Positions 33,184 to 44,775 of a DNA stretch of 64,000 nt are shown one piece after another. The notes beneath the pieces were generated by a model. It saw only the letters and a list, made by a program, of their open reading frames with translations, did no database searches and was not told the DNA's origin. The stretch's first letter is position 1. Each line of letters starts with the position of its first letter. The position numbers and the translations under genes were made by a program. The DNA comes from Crotophaga sulcirostris (Eukaryota > Chordata > Aves > Cuculiformes > Crotophagidae): assembly GCA_013397455.1 (NCBI GenBank), contig VYZB01000526.1:404520-468519 (forward strand), in the 5' to 3' direction.

Positions 33184-34071
33184 CAAAGAATCACAGAATC
33201 ACTTGTTTGGGAAAGACCTTTGAGACCATCGAGACCAACCGTACCTGTTCACTACTAAACCAGATCCCTCAGCACCTCATCTGCTCATCTTCTGACACTC
33301 CACCGCCTCCCTGAGCAGCCTCTGCCAGTGCCTGACAACCCTTTCAGTGAAGAAATTTTTTCTGATGTCCGATCTAAACCTCCCCTGGTGCAGCTTCAGG
33401 TCATTTTCTCCTGTCCCATCACTAGTTCCTCGGGAGAAGAGACCAGCACCCACCCCACCACAACCTCCTTTCAGGGAGTTGTAGACAGGGATAAGGTCTC
33501 CCCTCAGCTTCCTCTTCTCCAGGCTAAACAACCCCATGTCCCTCAGCTGCCTCTCACAACCCCTGGGCTCCAGCCCCTTCCCCAGCTCTGTTCCTCTTCT
33601 CTGGATGTGCTCCAGCACCTCAACGTCCTTCTTGGAGTGAAGGGTCCAAAACTGAACCGAGGAGTCAAGGTACAGCCTCACCAATACCGATTCCAGGCGA
33701 ACAATCACTTCCCTGGTCCTGCTGGCCACACCGTGGCTGATCCAAGCCAGGATGCTGTTGGCCTTCTTGGCCACCTGGGCCACTGTTGGTTCATGCTCAG
33801 CCACTGTCAACCAACATCCCCAGGTCCTTCTCCTCCAGGCAGCTTTCCAGCCACTTGTCCCCAAGTCTGGAGAATTCCACTTTCCCTGTAGAACCTCATG
33901 GATCCAGCCTGTCCAGATCCCTCTGCAGAGCCTCCCTGCCCTCCAGTACATCAACACTTCAACCCAGCTCAGTGTCATCCACAAACTGACTGAGGAAACA
34001 CACAATCCCTTCACGCAGATCATGGATAAAGAGATTGAACGGAACTGGACCCAACACTGAGCCAAACAGCG
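33184..34071 (-). mobile_element. CR1 type C copy, about 0.9 kb, longest pol C-terminus
   Basis: Carries one uninterrupted minus-strand frame (33277-34131) through the CR1 pol C-terminus. Its order is [64 protein letters not shown] and [18 protein letters not shown]. The N-terminal reverse-transcriptase and endonuclease parts are missing, so it is an inactive 5'-truncated copy. The 3' tail begins at CACTTGTTTGGGAAAGACC. Confidence 0.93.
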
Positions 34072-34179
34072 AGAGACAACCAGCGCAGCAGGGAAAAGTA
34101 GCAACAGTAGAAGCTTCCCCACCGCACGCACTGGGCCAGTGGAAAAAGCAGTAGCTTTTTAGGGTGAGACAGGGCAGAA

Positions 34180-34550
34180 ACCTTCTTGGCCTTTGTCATT
34201 AGCAAACCATATCCTTGGCTGCATCCAAAGAAGCGTGGCCAGAACGGAGAGGGAGGGGATTCTCCCCCTCTACCCCACTCTCCTGAAAACCCAAGTGGAA
34301 TCCCGGGTTCAAGTTCTTTAACCCCCAAAACAAGAAGGGAAGGAAATGTTGGAACAAGTTGCAATGGGGTTAAAAAGATGATTCCAAAGGGCGGACCCCC
34401 CTCCATAAAAAGAAAGGCCGGAAAGGGTTGGGTTGGTTCACCCTGGGAAGAAAAGGCTCTGGGGGGGATTTTGAGGTACCTTCCCAGACTGAAAAGGGGC
34501 TCAGGGAAGGCTCGGAAGGGGTTTTCTTAGAAGGGCAACCGGTAAAGGAT
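34180..34550 (+). mobile_element. CR1 type J copy, first part, homopolymer-distorted
   Basis: Recognisable by CATATCCTTGGCTGCATCC and GAAGCGTGGCCAGAA. Bases deviate in a peculiar way, with lengthened A, C and G runs (GAAAACCCAAG, AACCCCCAAAACAAG, CTGGGGGGGATTTTG). Confidence 0.85.
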
Positions 34551-34850
34551 GAGGAGGAAAGGCTTTAAACTGGAAGGGGGAAGATTTAGATTAGACATTA
34601 GGAAGAAATTCTTCATGATGAGGGTGGTGGGACACTGGCACAGGTTGCCCAGAGAAGTCGTGGCTGCCCCCTGTCTGGAGGCATTCAAGGTCAGGCTGGA
34701 TGAGACCTTGAGCTGGTTGGATGGGGCTCTGGGTAACGTGATCCAGTGGGAGGTGTCCCTGCCGTATCCCTGCCCACGGCAGAGGGGTGGAACTACATGG
34801 GCTTTAATGTCCCTTCCAACCCAAACCATTCTATGATTCTATGATCTTTA
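34551..34850 (+). mobile_element. CR1 type J copy, second part, normal quality
   Basis: Continues the same element: AACTGGAAGGGGGAAGATTTAG to CCATTCTATGATTCTATGAT. Contains a short internal duplication around GGTTGGATGGGGCTCTGGG. Confidence 0.92.
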
Positions 34851-35268
34851 AAGTCTCTTCTAACCCAAAACATGCTATGGTCAGGAGCCCAGGTTTCACA
34901 ATCTGTCGGTGCCTCAGCTCAGGAATGGTCCGGCTGTCAGCACTCCCACCCTGTTGTTTGGACAAAACCAAACTATTTCCAAGCTGACACTTTGAGAGAC
35001 TCTGTCCCTGTTCTCCCCACATCCCCCTCCCACCGCTCAACTCTTGCACACCAAACGCGTTGCCTAATGTTTCACACTCCGAGAGCTCCTCCAGCAAGTG
35101 CTCCCCGTGTAATCCCCACAAAGTGCTTCCAAAAACAGCTGCTGCTCTCCTTAATGAGTCTCCGTGGGCATTAACGATTTCAGCCTCATGCGGAACTATT
35201 TTTGTTGGAAGCCCCGCGCAACCCCCCTTGAAGCTTCTCCACACACCCTTCATGGACGGCTCTGGTGA
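34851..35268. other. Single-copy stretch, no gene seen
   Basis: Starts with another worn CR1-like tail (TCTTTAAAGTCTCTTC, 34844-34877), then nothing recognised. Confidence 0.4.
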
Positions 35269-35648
35269 ATCATAGAATCACAGAATCGTCTCATTGGAAA
35301 TGACCTTTGAGATGATCAAGTCCAACCGTATCTGTCCACCACTAAACCACATCCCTGAGCACCTCATCTACCCATATTTTAAATACCTCCAGGGATGGTG
35401 ACTCAACCACTTGACCAGGCTGCTCAACACCTTATCCAGCCTGGCCTTTAACACCTCCAGGGATGGGGACTCCACCACTGCCCTGGGCACCTTCTGCCAG
35501 TGCTTCACCACTCTTTCAGTAAAGAAATATTCCCTAACATCCAATTGGAACCTCCCCTGGTGCAATTTGAGATCATTTCCTCTCGTCCTATCACATGTCA
35601 CTTGGGAAGAGGGACCAACACCCACCTCGCTACAATCTTCTTGCAGGT
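35269..35648 (-). mobile_element. CR1 type C copy, mosaic
   Basis: Tail GAATCATAGAATCACAGAATC. The body carries the block CAGGCTGCTCAACACCTTATCC inserted between two copies of the 'cctccagggatgg' segment, the same architecture as at 672-1485. Confidence 0.9.
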
Positions 35649-35754
35649 GGACAGTCGGTCTTGCCTTGAGCAGTATAACCTTTTGGCCAAGCCATTGCTT
35701 GAAAACTCATGTTCAGAGCAGTTCAATCACCAGCACCAAGCTCCACGATGATGT

Positions 35755-35960
35755 CATTCCAACTAGACATCAGGAAAGATTTCTTCAACAAAAATGTTCT
35801 CAGGCACTGGCAGAGTTTGCCCAGGGAGGTGGTGGAATCCCCATCCCTGGAGGGACTTAAAAGATGGGTAGATGAGGTGCTCAGGGATCTGCTTTAGTAG
35901 AGGACAGGTACACTTGGACTTGATGATCTCGCTTTCCCAACCAAGCGATTCTATGATCTC
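35755..35960 (+). mobile_element. CR1 type C 3' end
   Basis: ACTAGACATCAGGAAAGATTTC to CAACCAAGCGATTCTATGATC. Confidence 0.9.
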
Positions 35961-36129
35961 CATGAGGAACGCACTGATCAGCTCCAAAATCAGTGGAGAA
36001 GTCAAATCACTTGTAGGTGTTCGTGGACTCCAAAGAATGGTCAACATAGGGAACCACCTACTGTCAGCATTATGCTTCGGAGGTACAGCATGCTTGGATG
36101 TGGGGTCAATCTCTCCAACTACAGACACA

Positions 36130-36680
36130 CATAGAATCATAAAATCATTAAGGCTGGAAAAGATCTCTAAGGTCATCCTGTCCAACCATCAGTCCAACAT
36201 CATCGTACTGACTTAGCCATGTCCCAAAGTGCCACCTCTACAAGCTTTTTGAACACCTCTAGGGATGGGGGCTCCACCACCTCCCTCGGCAGCCTCGGCC
36301 AGTGCCCAAGAACCCGTTCAGTGAAGAAAGATTTACAGATGTCTAATCTGAAGCTCCCCTGCTGCAACTTGTGGCTGTTTCCTCTCATCCTATTACCTGT
36401 CACTTGGAAGAAGAAAGCAAGTCCCACCTCACCACAATCTCCTTTCAGGGAGTTGGTGACAGTGATGAGGTCTCTTCTCAGCGTCCTTTCCTCCAGGTTA
36501 AACAACCCCAGGTCCCTCAGCTGCTCCTCATAACTCTTGTTCTCCAGACACTTCACTGGCTTCATTGCCCTCTCTGTATGTGTCCTTCTTGGAGTGAGAG
36601 GCCCAAAACTGAACCCATGATTCGAGGTGTGGCCTCACCAGCACCAAGTATAGGGCCACAATCACTTCCCAGCTCCTGTT
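36130..36680 (-). mobile_element. CR1 type H copy, about 0.55 kb
   Basis: ATCATTAAGGCTGGAAAAGATC to CACAATCACTTCCCAGCTCC. Confidence 0.91.
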
Positions 36681-37115
36681 CGCCATCTCCTCCAGCAAGA
36701 TCTCATTTGCTTGAGGGCTCCTTTAACACGAGCTGCCTTCCAAAAAAACACAACGTCTCTACTCAGGCAAATGGGGCTCCAGGGTCTGAACAGAAGGTAG
36801 CGGAGAAGATGTTATCCCATCAAGCCGTTGTCTTGACTCAGCAGTTTGCTGGAAGCCTTCAGCAAAAATAACGTCTTCAGCAAGAGCAGGTTCTGTAATA
36901 AAACCTACCCAGTGTGTCTACCTCGTCCTCTTCTCGAGGGCCAGGTTTTAAAAGTAATTATAACAATTAACGGGGAAAAAAGAGCTGAGAATGACAACTT
37001 GGTGGCTGCAAAGGGAGCTCAAAGAGCCACCATTGCGCTCGGGAACCAGATGCGCGGTAGCTCAGCTCGCTGCAAAGATGGGTTGGAGATAAACTGGCCA
37101 AGCACATGGTGACTT
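36681..37115. other. Single-copy stretch, no gene seen
   Basis: Nothing recognised. Confidence 0.4.
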
Positions 37116-37212
37116 AGAGTCATAGAATTGTTGGGTTGGAAAAGAGCTTTTAGATCATCGAGTCAAACCACATCTGTCCACTGCTAAACTATGTCCCTGA
37201 GGACCTCATCAA
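37116..37212 (-). mobile_element. CR1 type C 3' end only
   Basis: GTCATAGAATTGTTGGGTTGG and CCACTGCTAAACTATGTCCC. Confidence 0.88.
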
Positions 37213-37335
37213 CAATATTAATGTCTAGGAAAAACCTCGAGGCACAGAAATCCATGGCTTTGAGAGCAGGGGTGTCTTTGCCTGGAGATCAACAAAGCAG
37301 AACCTACCCAAGATGCAGGCTGCGATCTCTTCATA

Positions 37336-37806
37336 AATTATGGAATCATGGAACGGTTTGGGCTGGAAGGAACCTCAAAGCCCACCCAGTTCCAACCTCC
37401 CTGACATGGCCAGGGACTCCTCCCATCAGACCAAGCTGCTCAAGGCCTCATCCAAGTAGGCCTTGAACATGTCCAGGGAGGGGGCATCCACAACTTCCCT
37501 GGGCAACCTGTGCCTCATCACCCTCACAGGAAAACATTTCTTCCTAATGTCTCATCTCAACCTCCCCTCTTTCAGCTTAAAACCATTCCACCGCATCCCA
37601 TCCCGGCACTCCCTGATCAAGAGCCCCTCCCCAGTTTTCCTGGAGCCCCTTTAAGTACTGGAAAGATGCTCTAAGCTCTACCCAGAGCCTTCTCTTCTCC
37701 AGGCTGAACAACCCCAACTCTCCCAGTCTGTCCTCATAGCAGAGGTGCTCCAGCATTCTGATCATCTTTGTGGCCTCCTCTGGACTCACTCCAACAGAAC
37801 TACATG
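37336..37806 (-). mobile_element. CR1 type J copy
   Basis: ATTATGGAATCATGGAACGG to CTCTGGACTCACTCCAACAG. Confidence 0.92.
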
Positions 37807-38379
37807 TTCCAGTGGACTGTCTTTCTCCAGGAGCTCAATGTGTGCTGTCCCTGGTGTCTGCCCAACTCCTCGTAGTCACCTCTACACCAAGGAACTTATC
37901 TTCCAGAGGAGGCTTAAAGTACTTGTGAATAACAGAAGACAATCAATTAAGCTAAATCTTCCTACAAGCTCAGCAAAACCTTGCAAAGATGCTTGTAAGA
38001 GATGATTTTCTCCTCTTGATGTACCTGTGCAAGTCCCAGATGCAGCAGAGAGGTCCCCAGACATCAGCTGGCTCTTTTGGGGAAGCAATGTGCTTCCTTC
38101 AGGGTGGTGGCTCCAAGGAATATCAGTGCCATGTCTGCGAGCAACTGGAGGCTGGGGACAGTGAGAAGAGCAGCACAAGGCAGGTTCCTCCTCTTATATT
38201 CTGCTTTTTAAAGTTTTCCTTCCTGCTGGGTGCAGATATCAGAAGGGAGGATGCGTGGGTACCTGGAGGATCACCAGCCACTTCAGCAAGTTGCCCCGAG
38301 GAACATGAGAAGAGCAGCACCTTCCTCACTAAGCTTCATTTGCACTCAGGGATCCACCAGCCCCTCCAGCAGCTCCGGA
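37807..38379. other. Single-copy stretch, no gene seen
   Basis: Nothing recognised. The open plus-strand frame at 37989-38630 runs into the CR1 copy and is not a gene. Confidence 0.4.
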
Positions 38380-39215
38380 TGAAGAGATTCAGTGCTCTCT
38401 TAGTAAGTTTGTGGATGCCACTAGGCTGGGAGGAAGTGTCAATCTCCTTCAGAGCACGGAAGTTCTGCAGAGGTATCTGGCCAGCCTGGATCCCTGGGAC
38501 AAGGCCAACAGTGCAAGGTTCAACAAGGCCAAGTGGCGGGTCCTGCACCTGGGTCACAACAACCCCATGCAGCGCTCCAGGCTTGAGTGGCTGGAAAGAT
38601 GCCTGGAGGAGAAGGACTTGGGGGTGCTAGCTGACAGCTGCTAAACACAAGCCAGCAGTGGCCCAGGTGGCCGAGAAGGGCAGTGGCATCTTGGCTTGGA
38701 TCAGTCATGGTGCGGTCAGCAGGACCAGAGAAGTGATTGTGCCCCTGGATTCAGCACTGGTGAGGCCACACCTCAAATCCTGGGTTCAGTTTTGGACCCC
38801 TCATGCCAAGAAGGACATTGAGGGGCTGGAGCACACCCAGAGAAAGGAACAGAGCTGGTGAAGGGTCTGGTGAACAAGGGCTATGAGAGACATCTGAGGG
38901 AACTGGGGTTGTTCAGCTTGAACAAGTACATGATGAGGGGAGATCTTATCACTGTCTCAAACTGCCTGAAAGGAGGTTGCGGTGCGTTGGGTGTTGGTCT
39001 CTTCTCCCAGAGATCCATTCCTGGAGGTGAGGAGCTGGCACACGTTGCCCAGAGAATTTGTGGATGCTTCATACCTGGAGGTGTTCAAGGCCAGGTTGAA
39101 TGGGGCTTTCAGCAAGCTGATCCAGTGGGAGGTGTCCCTGCCCATGGCAAGGGGGTTGGAACTGGATGATCTTTAAGGTCCCTTCCAGTCCAAACCATTC
39201 TATGATTCTACGAAC
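38380..39215 (+). mobile_element. CR1 copy, type C body with type J 3' end
   Basis: Body from TGGATGCCACTAGGCTGGG through CCTGCACCTGGGTCACAAC and AGCAGTGGCCCAGGTGGC to GTCTCTTCTCCCAGAG (type C). Then, from about 39010, CACACGTTGCCCAGAG to GGTCCCTTCCAGTCCAAACC (type J). Confidence 0.9.
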
Positions 39216-39845
39216 AGTAACCACTTGGAGAAGATCACTCTCCCCTTACCCCTTCCTTACTCTGGTCCCACAATTTTATAACCAAAAACAGTAATAAACC
39301 AACTATCAAGCAGTTATTACACGTGCAGATTCACCCAAGCTCTTGAGAACATTTAGGCTCATGGAGAGATGTGAGGTCCCACAGAAAAACTCCACGTCCT
39401 GAACCTGCCCCCAAACTCAATGCTGAAAGATGCCTCTACATCTCTCCCTAAGTCTTTCTCCACAGGATGAAAGGAAGCAGGGACAGAGTGATCGGCCAAA
39501 AACTGCAACGTGGAAGCTTTTTTTTCGACCTCTCCAAACAAATTTCCCAGCTCTTCGGGAGCAGGATAGGATGACAGATCACCGAACCTTCAGATGAATT
39601 GCACACCAAAGTGAGATGGTCGTCTTTGGGACCCGACGTCAGCACATCCCATCAATCTCCGCTGCCGAGCGCCACAGTAGGGAGAAAATCCTCCCCCTCT
39701 TCTCACCAGGCATGGAGTTCATTTCCACTTCATTACTTCTCAAAGCAGTGAGCAGCGAGTGTCTCACCAGCTACGCTGCCTGTGTCACAGTTTTCAAAGT
39801 CCAGAGCAAGGACCGAGGACACGGTAGAAGAGCATCAGCTCCCCA
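39216..39845. other. Single-copy stretch, no gene seen
   Basis: Nothing recognised. Confidence 0.4.
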
Positions 39846-39901
39846 GACCAGTTGGAGAGCCTCTGCTATGAGGACAGGCTGAGAGAGTTGGGGGTGTTGA
39901 T
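39846..39901 (+). mobile_element. CR1 internal scrap
   Basis: CTCTGCTATGAGGACAGGC and GAGAGAGTTGGGGG. Confidence 0.75.
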
Positions 39902-39959
39902 ACGAGCCTGGTTCATCTCCTTTAAAAAGGGGAAGAGTGCAGGAAGAGGTTAATGACAT

Positions 39960-40710
39960 CAAATCGTAGAATTGCTTGGTTGGAAAAGAACTCTGAGGTC
40001 ACCAAGTCCCACTATACCTGTCCACTACTAAACCAGGTCCCTGAGCACCTCATCTACCCATCTTCAAAACACCTCGAGGGATTCCGTCACCTCCCTGGGC
40101 AGCCTCTGTCAGTGCCTGAGAACCCTTTCAGTGAAGAAATTCCTCCTGATGTCCAATCTGAACCTTCCCTCATGCAACTGGAGGACATTTCCTCTCACCC
40201 TATTGCTTGTTACATGGCAGAAGACACCAACACCCACCCCACCACAACCTCCTTTCAGGGAGTTGTAGATAGCGAAGAGGTCTCCCCTCAGCCTCCTCTT
40301 TTCCAGACTAAAAAGGACCTTCAGCCGCTCCTCACAAAACTTGTTCTCCAGCCCCTTCCTCAGCTCCATTCCCCTTCTCTGGATGTGCTCCAGCACCTCA
40401 GTGTCCTTCTTGGAGTGAGGGGTCAAAAAACTGAACCCAGGATTTGAGGAGTGGCCTCACCAATGCCAAGTCCAGGGGTACAATCCCTGCCCTGTTCCTG
40501 CTGGCCACACCATTTCTGATACAGTCCAAGATGCCAAGAAGGTCACCTGGGCCAGTGCTGGCTCACGTTCAGCCACTGTCAACCAACACCCCCAGGTCCT
40601 TCTGCTCCAGGCAGCTTTCCAGCCACTCTTCCCCAAGCCTGGAGTGCTGCATGGGGCTGTGTAACCCATGTGCAGGACCTGGTACTTGATCCTGTCGAAT
40701 TTTGTTCCCA
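39960..40710 (-). mobile_element. CR1 type C copy, about 0.75 kb
   Basis: AGAATTGCTTGGTTGGAAAAG through the body to GGACCTGGTACTTGATCC. Confidence 0.93.
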
Positions 40711-41007
40711 CTTTCTTTCTCTTTATTGCTGGCCCATGAGGATTTTGTGCACGACGAGGCATAAGCACCACGCTTTCGCTCTGCTCGAGCTCCAACCCTG
40801 CTGCAGATGCCTCCTTCCTGACTTTTTCTGCTGGTTCAGTTTTTCTCCAGTTGGAATTCGCTTTGAGCAGATGGTGAGATAAAGTGATGCTGACCAGGAA
40901 ACTACCTGTAAGCTGAGAGCAGCAGCACCTTGATCCATCACAAAGCACCCAAAGTCGCTTGTCGGCAACTCCAAGGAGAGCATGAAGCTACGTAAAGCGA
41001 GGGGAAA
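40711..41007. other. Single-copy stretch
   Basis: Nothing recognised. Confidence 0.4.
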
Positions 41008-41220
41008 AGAATCATGGAATCATAGAATGGTTTGGATTGGAAGGGACCTTAAAGCCCATCCAGTTCCACCCCACTGCCATGGGCAGGGACACCTTCCACT
41101 GGATCAGGCCGCTCAAAGTCCCATTCAACCTGGCCTTGAACACCTCCAGAGATGGGGCAGCCACCTTCCTGGGCAACTTGCGCCAGGGTTTCACCATCCT
41201 CACAGGGAAGAATTTCTTCA
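41008..41220 (-). mobile_element. CR1 type J fragment
   Basis: CATGGAATCATAGAATGGTTTGG to GGGAAGAATTTCTTC. Confidence 0.92.
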
Positions 41221-41442
41221 AAGATGCTGAGTCAAACAGCGTGGCTCCACTTAAAATAAAAACTGGAAGGGGAAAAGAAGAAGGAAAAAGTAAAAGGAAG
41301 ACATACATTCAGAATTGAAACCAGATGGGGAGGCAATGAGGCAGAGAATTCAAACTGCTCCTGCCTGGAGGAGCTGCCAAGGTGAAGGATCCCATCCCAG
41401 GAGGGGACGGGGCATCGGGCAGCAGCACAGGAACGGCAACCA

Positions 41443-41757
41443 AAGAAGTTGGGGAGGGGCTCTTGATCAGGGGGTGCAGGGATAGGATGAGGGGAACACT
41501 TTTAAGCTAAAAAAAGGGGCAATTTAGGTCAGATCTTAGGAAAGAATGTTCTCCTGTGAGGGTGGTGAGGCACTGGCACAAGTTGCCCAGAGAAATTGTG
41601 GTTGCCCCATCTCTGGAGATGTTTAAGGTCAGGTTGGATGGGGCTTGGAGCACCCTGATCCAGTGGGAGGTGTCCCTGCTTATAAAAGGGGGGTTGGAAC
41701 TCCATGGGCTTTTCAGGTCCCTTCTTGCCCAAACCATTCCATGATTCTATGATTCTG
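41443..41757 (+). mobile_element. CR1 type J 3' copy
   Basis: AGTTGGGGAGGGGCTCTTG to CCATTCCATGATTCTATGATTC. Confidence 0.92.
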
Positions 41758-42123
41758 TGGGATTAAGAGCAGAGACACCTGGACACAGTGTCCACCTCTC
41801 AGTAAACAGGCATCCTGAATGGCCAAGAGCCTTGATTAGGGCAGGCACAGCAGGATGGGAAGAGCCCATTCCTAACTCCACAGAAGGATTTAGAAGCTGA
41901 TCTTCAGGAGCTACTTGAGAGAAAGGAGAAGCAGTCACCCCGGAAGGGGGTAGAGACCCTCAATCGCTCCTTGCGGATCCACCATGAGTAGATAAAGGTC
42001 CAAACTCAAAGAGAAAATTGTCTGTCTCGAGGCTTGAGCAGACTCTGAATCAAGCAGCTCCAAGACAAGCTCTGAGCACCATGGGGACACGTTTACACCC
42101 AAACTGGCCCTGGTGCCATGACC
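41758..42123. other. Single-copy stretch, no gene seen
   Basis: Nothing recognised. Confidence 0.4.
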
Positions 42124-42208
42124 TAGAATCACAGAATCAGAATGGTTTAGATTGGAAGGGACCTCAAAGCCCGTCCAGTTCCAATTCCCTGCCCTGGGCA
42201 CCTCCCAA
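42124..42208 (-). mobile_element. CR1 type J 3' end only
   Basis: CACAGAATCAGAATGGTTTAG and GGAAGGGACCTCAAAGCCC. Confidence 0.9.
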
Positions 42209-42415
42209 GCCCTCCGGATTGTTTTCCCTCCCCTTCTGCCCCAGGAAATGCAACAGTGTTGGAGAAATCCAGGTGTCGCGTTAGCCACACTTAATTAAGG
42301 AGCCTCTATTCTGGAGAGAGGCTCAGCAGAAGGGAGTTTGGAGGAAAAGCTAAACTTATCCCCCACAGGCACTGCAGATCCTGGTAGGGGTTGTGATGAT
42401 CCCAATTTCCCTGAT

Positions 42416-42975
42416 TTCATAGAATCATGGAATGGTTGGAAGGGACCTCACAGCCCATCCAGTTCCAACCCACCTGCCATGGGCAGGGACACCTCCCACC
42501 AGATCAGGCTGCTCAGAGCCCCATCCAGCCTGGCCTTCAACACCTCCAGGGATGGGGCAGACACAACTTATTTGCGCAGCCTGTGTCAGGGACTCACCAC
42601 CCTCACATGAAAATATTTCTCCCTAAGAACTCACCTAAACCTTCCTCCTTCCAATTTAAAGACACCACCCCTCATCCTATCATTCCAGGCCCTTGGAAAA
42701 AGTCCCTCTCCAGCTTTCCTGGAATCCTGTCAGGTACTGGAAGGCTGCTCTAAGGTCTCCCCAGAGCCTTCTCTTCTCCAGGCTGAACAACCCCAGCTCT
42801 CTCAGCCTGTCCTCATACAGGAGGTGCTCCAGCCTTGTGGACTCTTCTGGACTTGTTCCAACAGCTCCAGGTCCTTCCCGTGCTGATGACTCCAGAATTG
42901 AGCACAGGGCTCCAGCTGAGGTCTCACCAGAGTGGAGCAGAGGCAAAGAATCACCTCCTTGCCCCTCCTGTTGCC
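42416..42975 (-). mobile_element. CR1 type J copy
   Basis: TAGAATCATGGAATGGTTGG to GAATCACCTCCTTGCCCC. Confidence 0.93.
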
Positions 42976-43720
42976 TCATGAGATTCTGCCACCACTAGCT
43001 CTGATTTTAGAGGGAGACCTGCAGGAAGGGAAGTGCCACCAAGAAGACAGTGAGCAGGGATCTTCTCCAGAGCAAGGGCGAAGGGAGCAAGGCCGTAGCA
43101 ATAACCCCATGCCCTCCATCATCTCCTGCAACAAATTACCCTTCAGAGCTCAGGTGGATTGACAGGGGAGGATGAGGAGGTCAAGACACGAGGAATCAGA
43201 TGAGCCAAGTGGCAAATCAACAAGAGGACTGAGGTGAGATCATCCCAGCAAAAATTACCATGGGAGGTGTCAGGCATCGAATCCCTTTTTAATACCACAC
43301 GGTTCCCCCTTGGCCTCAAGAGCCCCGAGATCTCCAGGTTCGCAATGCCAAGAGTGCTCCATGATGGCTCTGAATGCTTTGTTAATTTACGGTAATTACA
43401 TCTGACGAGGGATTTCAATGACAAATCCCATCAATTCGATGCATTCGAACTCGATCATTAAAATTGGAATGGCACCTGTGAAGGGAGAGAGAAGCTTCCT
43501 GAAGCTGCAGAGAAGAGGCCAAGCCAGGATTGAGATGCCTGTCATGAGTCGGATGCCAAGCTGGATGTTTCTGGAGGGACTTTACAAATGGAAGCGTCGC
43601 CTTGAGCCAAGTCGGGTAAAGATAGCTCTTGTGCACCAGAATAAACCTTCGGTTGAGGTTTCTCTTGTCCCCTGTCTGCCTCATTTAATCGTGGGCCAAT
43701 TCCTCGTTCTCCCCCACAAG
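42976..43720. other. Single-copy stretch, no gene seen
   Basis: AT-rich part at 43380-43470 (GCTTTGTTAATTTACGGTAATTAC) could be conserved noncoding DNA. No coding signal. Confidence 0.4.
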
Positions 43721-44430
43721 CAACAAGGCCAAGTCCTGCACTTGGGTCACAACAACCCCATGCAGCGCTCCAGGCTTGGGGAAGAGCAGCTGGAAGGAGA
43801 AGGACCTGGGGGTGTTGATTGACAGTGGCTGAACATGAGCCAGCAGTGGCCCAGGTGACCAAGAAGGTCAACAGCATCCTGGCTTGGATCAGCCATAGTG
43901 CGGCCAGCAGGACCAAGGAAGTGGTTGTGTTCATGCACTGAGCACTGGGGAGGCCACACCTCAAATCCTGGGTTCAGTTTTGGGCCTCTCACTAAAAGAA
44001 GGACATTGAGGGGCTGGAGCTGGGGAACAGCCTGGAGAACAAGGGTTATGAGAGACATCTGAGGGAACTGGGGTTATTCAGCCTGGAGAAGAGGAGGCTG
44101 AGGGGAGAACAAATCACTGTCTACAACTCCCTGAAAGGAGGTTGTGGTGAGGTGGGTGTTGGTCTCTTCTCAAAAGGGACCAATGATGGGAGAAGAGGAA
44201 ATGGCCTCAAGTTGCACCAGGGGAGGTTCAGATTGGACATTAGGAGGAATTTCTTCACCAAAAGGGTTCTCAGGCACTGGCAGATGCTTCCCAGGGAGGT
44301 GGTGAAGTCCCTGGAGGTGTTTAAAAGACTTGTAGGTGAGGTGCTCAGGGATCTGGTTTAGTAGTGGACAGGTACAGTTGGGCTTGTTGATCTCAAAGGT
44401 CTTTCCCAAACAAACACTTTCATGATCCTA
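43721..44430 (+). mobile_element. CR1 type C copy, 3' end intact
   Basis: CTTGGGTCACAACAACCCC through GGTGTTGGTCTCTTCTC to AAACACTTTCATGATCC. Confidence 0.93.
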
Positions 44431-44775
44431 TTAAGTCACCTGGGTCAGGTGTAACATCCAGGAAGGTGAAGTGGTAAGGGGACAAGGTTACTTATGGGCC
44501 TGGGGAGGGAGAAGTTTGCTCACAGCTGGTGTTCCCGCATTTTCTCACAGGCAATAAATTGGGAATTTGTGTCACTCCTAGTGGAATGCTGTTACAGATG
44601 GATACAAGAGATGGGAAAGGGAAGAGGTGGAAAGGACAATGGTTGGAGCCAGTGCTTTCACTACGGATTTAATCTGAAACCTTTCCATGTTCTACAGAAA
44701 CCTACTTCAAACCCAAGCCACAGCCCTGCGAAGGAGCAGTTCAGGACATCCCTCGTTTATGTTCCACAGGCTGAC
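44431..44775. other. Single-copy stretch, no gene seen
   Basis: Nothing recognised. Confidence 0.4.

Noticed and set aside
38336..38644. Open frames on both strands at a CR1 copy
   Set aside because: They correspond to CR1 pol sequence and its antisense, not to a host gene.
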